Below, piece by piece: positions 45,522-53,545 of a DNA stretch of 64,000 nt; position 1 is the stretch's first letter; every line of letters begins with the position of its first letter. The stretch comes from Gambelia wislizenii. Taxonomy: Eukaryota > Chordata > Lepidosauria > Squamata > Crotaphytidae. The stretch covers positions 260,523,187 to 260,587,186 of the forward strand of contig JAUMIR010000001.1 in the NCBI GenBank assembly GCA_030847615.1, read 5' to 3'. The position numbers were made by a program, and so were the translations under genes. Under the pieces are notes generated by a model, which worked only from the letters and a program-made list of their open reading frames with translations, did no database searches and was not told the origin of the DNA.

Positions 45522-48500
45522 AAAAACATACCCTTTGTTTGTTGTAGTGCTTGAACATCCTTATGCAGTGTTCGATAATGAACAGAAGGTAAATCCCACC
45601 AAGAGCCACCAGTCCTTTCAGTACAGCATCATACTCTTCTAGGAAGCTGTGGACCATTCCCCCATGTCCATGGGAATGCCCATGGAGATGCTGGTGCTCA
45701 TGTGGGTGGTGACCTTGGCCCTCATGGTGGCTGTGATTGTGCACCCCTTGGGACTAATTGGTAGGGAAGAGAAAGACACAGAGTTAACGTTTCCCTCAGT
45801 AAAGCCAATATGGCGCTTCTTAACTAAAGAGAAAACAAAATTTATCTTTCCTTCCCCACCCACCATCGCACACCTTCTCTCTGTGAACCCTGAGGTACCA
45901 TTTTAAAATAAGCTCTATCACTGAATCTGAAAACTTTGAATTTACATTGACAGTATATACTCGCACACAGAAGGAAGCTAAATGAAAAAAATCATCGAGC
46001 TTTAGGAAATCTAAACTACAAGACTTTACAGCATAACCATCTTCAACTGCAAGCCTCAAGTCCAAATGTTTTGTCCTGGAAAAATAATTCTGTAGTACTG
46101 AAAGTGTTGACAGTGGTACATTCTTAAGTTTCAGGGCTGGCTTATTACATTGTGAGAGTTAGAACACAGGTTCTCTAACAACACTGGCCCACTACTAGCT
46201 CTGAAACAGAGAGAGTAACTCAGAGCTACCAAATCCAATAGAACTTATAACAGGCAAGGTGTCTAAGTGCAGCAGATTATCTATAATGTACCTATAGCAA
46301 CCTTTCTCCATGCCCTTCCACCACCAAAAATAGTGAACTGCCTTTGTCAATGCACACCTACCACTCATCTTCTATATTCATCTATGATCTGTCCCAGAAC
46401 AGCAGGTTATAAACTTGTTAGCTTGAAAACCTGCAGCAGGGTCCATGATTTCTTTATTTCTTTACAAGGTCTGTCTGTTTGAACACTTAAGAAACGTAAT
46501 ATTCAAAAAGGGAGAGAAACATAGCTATGTGTTTGCTTCTTACAACCAAAGTTATAAAAATTCTGGGGGGTGGGGTGGAATCCATCTACTGCTTTCCAGT
46601 GGAGAAAGTTAAGCCCATGCTTAACTCACTACAAACAACGGAGTGACAAAGGCGATACCTTTGGTAGGACCACACCTTCTGGCACACATCAACCTTAATC
46701 TCACAATGCTTTTCAGTACTCTAGAAACAGAACCGAGACAAAGAAGCTTCTGCCTTTTAATGCACACTGCACATATTTGCATCCAGTTGTGTCAAAACAT
46801 TATACTATTATTTGGAGGTGGAGTGTTTCCATTTCAGTACCTCCACTGTGCACTTAAATGTAGGAGCAACTAAATGAATCACCCACAACTACAATCAACT
46901 AAAAACGTTGAGTACTCTATTATACAACAATCCTTAGCAGGCAGCTTAAGAATGGCACAAATTCACAAACACCTCTAGGGTGAAATGTTGGCACCCGTGA
47001 GGATACTTAAAGACCTCGAAGGAAAGGGAAAGCACAAGCACTGAGATGGGACAGAACTTACATGTGGCAACAGATGAAGTAGTGCATCTCCACTCATTGT
47101 TCCTACCGCAAGAGCAACCAGGAAGGTGAGAAGAAATTTGAAGCACCCTTGGTTAATAATAGGAATCAAGATCACACCTAGCAAGGACAGCAGGCTAATG
47201 ACCGTGATAGAAATGATGCCACAAATCCAGGCTGTGAAGTGGAGGGTAGGGGGAAAAAAAACATTAATCAGGAAGTTTTCAAATCACCAACAATTTTTTA
47301 AAAAAGTTATTGCTCAAAAGAAAAAGAAAAAAGCATTTCCCTCCCCTCGTCCATTATAAATGTAAACCTGGGATCTGAAACTCAAATCGTCATGAGTCAC
47401 TGTGTAATTTTTATTATCTGCATCACTGGTTTGGGTGCTTTTCTCAAAAAGGCTATATGGTTCGATTACACACCAGAAAAGTAAACATGTCTTGAGCCAA
47501 ACTGTAATCATGTTCCTTGTTCTAACACTCGTGTAAATTTTAACTCCTCCTAAATGGCTTCACTGATCCAAAATAGCAAAGAATCCAAATCACCAAGGTT
47601 CAACCTCCCGCTAAGGGCCACTGGGACTTCAATGCAGATGGACAACCACTTTCTGATACAGCGACGGGAAGAATTTGCTGTCTCAAACACAATTCTTGTA
47701 GCATTTTTCTCCAAATATTTGTTCACAAGAACTATGTGGTCCTAACTAGCAAATGTAGTTTTCCTGATAACAAGAAGCAATGCCAGAAGTAAATATATAT
47801 ATCCTTATATTTTGCATCCTGTTGGAAGGTTGTTTCACTTGCTGACTTTCCCCAGAAATTGGGTTAATTTTTTTCTGAAGTTTGTGAAAAGCTTGTGCTT
47901 AATACAAACAAGCAAACTTAAGACAGGAAAGGGGGAGGCCAACGTGAGACTGTACTGATTCCTACAGAACTGCTTGGCATACTCTTGGTGAAACCTATGG
48001 GGCTGCTACCAAACGTGGTATGTTTTTGTGCCAACCTCTCCTTCTGACAGTGAAGCACACAATGTATGACTGCACATGTTACAGGGAAAGATGGGGGGAT
48101 TTGACACGGCAGTGCTCTTTCTCCTGACAGATTCTGTCTCATGCAGCATGCAACTTTGCCAAGCACAATCAGTTGTTTCTAGTCCAGCTTAGACAGAAAA
48201 ATAAGGACCTTTAATTTAGCTCTCTGAGGGGGCAATTTACCAGAGCCTGCATGTTCCTGCTTCCTTCAAAATGGCATCTCTGGAGTAAGAGGAAAAGCTA
48301 CCACAAGGAAAGCTGGGAAGTGGACTGGCTGACATAGATAATAAAGTACGTTTGGGGTTCACCTTTTTGTCCAGGAAAGAACCCCTCTTCCTCCTCAATA
48401 CCCCTTCTTCCTTGGAACCACAACTGGTGTGAGGTATTTAGTCTTCTACCAATACACTGGCAAATGAATAGCTGGCACCTCAGTTTAACTAAATCCCCAA

Positions 48501-51500
48501 AGGCCAGTTCTGCAGCTGTGAAGGGTGCCATTTATTCAACAACACTATCGTTAAGAGTGGAATGCTAAAATGTCTTGAGAACGCTATCTTTGAACAGAAG
48601 TCTCTTCTGCCCCTGAAGCTACCAGGAAATGTGTTGCATAAAGCACACAAGCTAGGAAATGGGAGCGTGGAAAAAGAAGGGGCCAATTAAAGGGAAACTG
48701 GATCCAGAATCCACTGACCTGGATTTTACAGGAGTGTTACCCAAGGAATTATGGGAGGGCTGACTTGAACAGCACAGGCAATTGCCCAAGCCAGTTCTAC
48801 CACAGTTCCTTAGCTCCACAAGTTTCTCACCCCACTGGAAGCCAGACATTTGGGAACACAGTTAGCATGGAGCTGGCAGTTTTCTCCTCCATTCATTGTT
48901 GCCCTCTTCCTCCCATCCTTTTCCCAGCCATCTTTTTGACTTGCCACCAATCACTACTATAACTATGCCAGTGGACCCAATATGATCCTGGTCAGTGAGG
49001 GTCTTGAAAAATAGATGGAAGCAAATATAGGGGAAGGGATGGTAGCAAGGAAGTAGAGAAGTATTGGAAGACATGTGGACACCACACCAATGAAGCAACA
49101 GAAAGTAGAGGAAAGACAGAGGAAGTGGCTCAAAGGTGATATTGCCATCACAATAAGTGCATATGAAGCAAAGCCAACCAAAAATGAAATGCTTGGGCTT
49201 TTATTTTCCCTTTCAGTCCACTGCACATCATCTTTTTGGCTATATTTTCATATTCATGAAATAGCCTTCCTACTAGTTTTTCATGAAGATTACCATCAGT
49301 ACTAATTCACTAATTAATACAGTTGTTTTTTTAAAAGGTTGGAAAATATTATAATTATTAGTTTGTCACACAAATCATTCTTAGTACCTGAGGTTTAAAG
49401 TGACAGAACAGGCTACTTCCAGATCACTGGAATAAACTGGCATGATTTTATTTGTTCTAAGAAATGCTAGCTACCACCCAAAAGTGTACCAGTATGTCTG
49501 CTACAAATTCCACTTATTTTTCAAAATTGGGTCACTTAAAACTTTGAAGGTCTTCAAGATTACTTATTCATCAGTTCCCTCCCTCATTATCGAGATAGAA
49601 AATGCTTCCTTTAAAAAGAAGCGCTCATCTGTGGAAACTTTCTAATTAACTTGGTTCAAAGGCATATGTGTGACGAGAGGGTTTTGGTGGGTGGGTGTGC
49701 GCGCGTGCGCGCACATGCAACTTTAACACGCACACACAGTTTCAAATTTTAATTGGCAGAAAGAGCTTAGCAGCTTTTTCATAAACTCTCCCGGCAATTA
49801 AACTAAGGTCAATTCTCCCTAAAACAAGACTACCCAGAGAAACAAACAATTTGCTACCATATGCAGCATATATAGAGTATTTGGTATTATTGAATCTTTG
49901 AACACAGTTAATGAGGCAGAAGCTGTGTCACTATGGGAAATTTATATACAACAAGTTAACCTTTCTTAATGATGCCACAGTCATTAAAAATAATTACCAG
50001 GAGGGCATTCTTTCAGACAAGTATGAACATATATCAGAACATACTCAATTTGTACTTTATTTCTGACAATGCTAGTAAGTGCCTGCAAAACGACTAATCA
50101 ATATTCACCATTAGCTAGACCATTATTTTCAAACCAAAGGCAATTCCCCCCAAGGTTTTCTAAGATTACAGCAATTGTGCCAGCTTTAGAAACAAAATGC
50201 CATTAAGTGGATCATCCAGCAGTTCCACAGAAATCTGCGGATAATCATATGAAAAAAAGGCTTGAGAATAAAATGTCTGTCTCTTAAAAAAAAAAACTAT
50301 GTTTCTGCTACAATTGCCCAGCTTCTCCATTATCTAGCAACCTACCTTGCACATTTCAAGCATCCTCTGTGTGCACAGAGGTTGGTTTTTCTTCTTGATG
50401 GTTGTGTCTGGAATAGACTGGAAATCTCATGCAGTTCAGACACTGCACTCCCACCTTCCTCAAAAATGTCAAGGGCTCATCCTTCTCTATCTACCTTGGA
50501 CATGTCATGCCCCAAATGACAAGATTCTGCCCCTAGATCTATGCCACAAGGAACCATCCTCTGATTTCACATTTTTAAAAAAGTAGGATTAATGTATTCC
50601 CTACAGAATCATATCATCTACTGAACATCATGGATGATCCTTGCAAATAGGCGTTCCAACTGAAGACACTCGGGAATAAATTGGGGTCCCCCCCCCCCGT
50701 GTTCCCTATCTGTCCCCTAGCCCTGCCCAATCTTTATAGCTGCATCTAATAATGGGAAGGTTTAACTGTATTTACTTTTGACAACTCAAGTATCTTCCCC
50801 CAGATAATAGAACTTGTTCTCACACTATACCGTATGACCAAATGAAGGGCAAGTAGAAAACTGTTGCTACTGAGAAGTAGGTTGATAGCTGCACCCTTCC
50901 CAACCTCTAACTCTGGGGGGAGTGGGATTCTTTTTGAGTAGGAGCTAGGGTGAACTGAGAGGTAAGAGCAGACATGTTGGGGTGCTGCAGACTTTTCAAG
51001 TTAAGGTGTTGGAGGCACTGCTTTCAAGTCAGTGGGCATCTCCATAAGCCATATTCTACTTAAGAAGTGGAAGCTACTCTCAAAAAATGAAGTATTGCTT
51101 TTAAGTGGACAACTAAGCCTGCATTCTACTCCAGCTAATTCCAGTGCACCTCTATGAGTTTGCTCAAGGAAGAAACATTATTTCAAAAAAGGTTCTGATC
51201 CACTAATAAGCACTCTAATATAGCCTACTGTCTTGAGCTTCTGTAGCGATGTTGATACCACATATACAAAAATACCCCTCCTAAACTGCATGTGAACATG
51301 TGAAACAATATTACTAACAAAGACTCAAGGTTATGTTATATATGATGAGGATTCCAAGACTGTGCTCTGCTTCCTGTATTTTGAAACCTGATATTTGAAA
51401 CATGTTATTTGGTGTTCTATCTTTGTGACTGTTTAAATACAGCACAATAAACTTTTTTTAAAAAAAAATATATCATGCAACATTTGGTTACACTGCAAGT

Positions 51501-53508
51501 AACAGAATAACAGGAGCTGGTGATTCTGAGCAATATAGGCTCAGTGGCTTAAGAAACACAATTCTTTAAGTAGATGTTATGTAGGTTCCGGCTGCATCTG
51601 AATGAAACAACCAAGTTAAGAAATGTCAATTGCATGGATCTTTCATATGGAATCAATACCCACTACAGATACATGAGTCTATGCTGGAGTGGAACATGAT
51701 CACAAGAATGCAGAAGTCAGTAAAAACAGTTGGAATTAGGATGAAAAACCACCCTAATAAGGGAAAGAAATAACATTTTCTCATGACTGTTGGCTTACAC
51801 TTCCCTGTCCAAAAACAGCAGCATGAATATTATCTGGATCAAGAGGTAGAACCTGGAAAGCTGCCATGATGTAGAGATGCACTTTAAATGTGGTGGCTGA
51901 CTCTACATGGGAAGGTACTTGTGTGCAGTGGTTAGAGGGTTATCTCCATGCAAAACCAAAATAGCTTGTCGTGTCATGTAGAAGGAACCTTAGAATTAGC
52001 ATGGCAAAATAACTTCACTTGAATGGCTGGCAACTGAAAGAAACTGTCCTTAGGGAGGATTTTGAAATCCAGCAGTACTCATGCGTAATGGCCTCAGATT
52101 ACAAACTCACAGGTGGATCCCAATGGCTGGAGTTGCTCAGATATAGAGGGTAGGCATGAAGGGATGCATAAGGATGGGTAGCATGTTCTAGGGATGGGAG
52201 CTGTGCTGCCCTCCAGATATTGTTAGACTGCATAGGCAAAAGAAATACAACACTTGGAGGGCTACTGATCTCCTTCCTTCCCACTATAAAGGAATTGCTG
52301 TGAATGCCTAAGCAAGCATCTTTTCACACAAAGAAGAATGGGGAGCTTTAGGACACAAAGCATTTCAGACTGCACCTGATTATTGATTAGCCCTATTAAT
52401 ACTGTAATTGTAAAGCAAAACAAAAACCTCCAAAAAGCAGGGTGGGCCTTAAACAATCTAAGAAACCAGCTCCAAAGAGGAGATGCTGTCCTCTACTCGA
52501 GGCAATGAGCAAAACAGGTAGAAGAAAGTGGGGATGAGAACAAGGCCAAGAATGGGAAGGACTGTGGCTCTATGGTGAGGTGGGTGCCTGCATGGAGGGG
52601 GCTGATTCCTCTCCAGAACTCCGCCTCCCATGGTCTGTGCTTCCCCCCAACAGTGCTCCCAAATTTTCTATTGTCATCTTACAGTGAGTCCTTTCCAAAA
52701 TGATGACCAGAACTGATGTTGTGTCACTTCCTGCTACAGAAGCATTTGGAGATTCGGGGGTAGGTGGGTCTCTGTGAGGCTGGGAGTGCTTCTGCACATT
52801 TTGTGGACATGTAGTTTGAGGGCATAAAACACTGGAAATTGTTCCTATTTTCTTCAAATTGGTGGCTTGAGGCACTCCAGGGGACTGTTGGGGTGGCTTC
52901 AGGCACTGCAATAGTGGGGGCCCAGGGGTACCTGAGCCTCTCCAGTAATAGTAGCAAGTAGGTGGCTTCTGTTACTTTAGCTGGCCAGACTACCCTTAAG
53001 AGCACATCGTAAACACTGGACACACAAAGCTAGAACAAAACATGCAGCTATCTAAAAAAAAGACAATAAAACAAACACATGGGTTTTCCAGTCTAGTTTC
53101 TTTGACAACACACTCATTCCACTTCTTACCTGATGCACCTGTTTTATTCATGCTCCCAAGTGATGCATTTTTGCCTTTATTCAAGTCTTCAATCAGTAAA
53201 TCCTCGAAATACTCAATACAAAGTCTCCTGTCAATCTGATACAGCAATGCGGGACACAGGTATGTAAACAAGCTGGGAGAAATGGGAGAACTGGGGCGAA
53301 GACCAAAATGCCTCAGCAGCTGGGTGACATTTAAACACTGCAAACAAGTTAAGGAGAACAAAATTAAATGGGCAACAGAAGCCATTTCATTCAGAAGCAG
53401 AGGGGTACACAAAAGCTTGCTCTGGACACTTGTGGTTAGAATGGTGCCACTGGTCCTGATGATCACCATGAACTGCAGGAGGCCTAAATAAGGGGTTGGC
53501 AACTGTAC

Positions 53509-53545
<37 letters not shown>

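Larger units (their letters stand above)
36236..45531 (-). other. SLC39A10 intron rich in nested transposable elements
   Basis: 9.3 kb, the most repeat-dense part of the window: a SINE (36525-36738), an L2-like LINE split by a pogo-like MITE (38250-38945), two foldback MITEs (38950-39165, 39328-39553), a DIRS element inside another pogo-like MITE (40095-45021), a further MITE (45209-45455) and a (GA)n tract. From 36740 to 38250 nothing was recognised. Confidence 0.75.
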
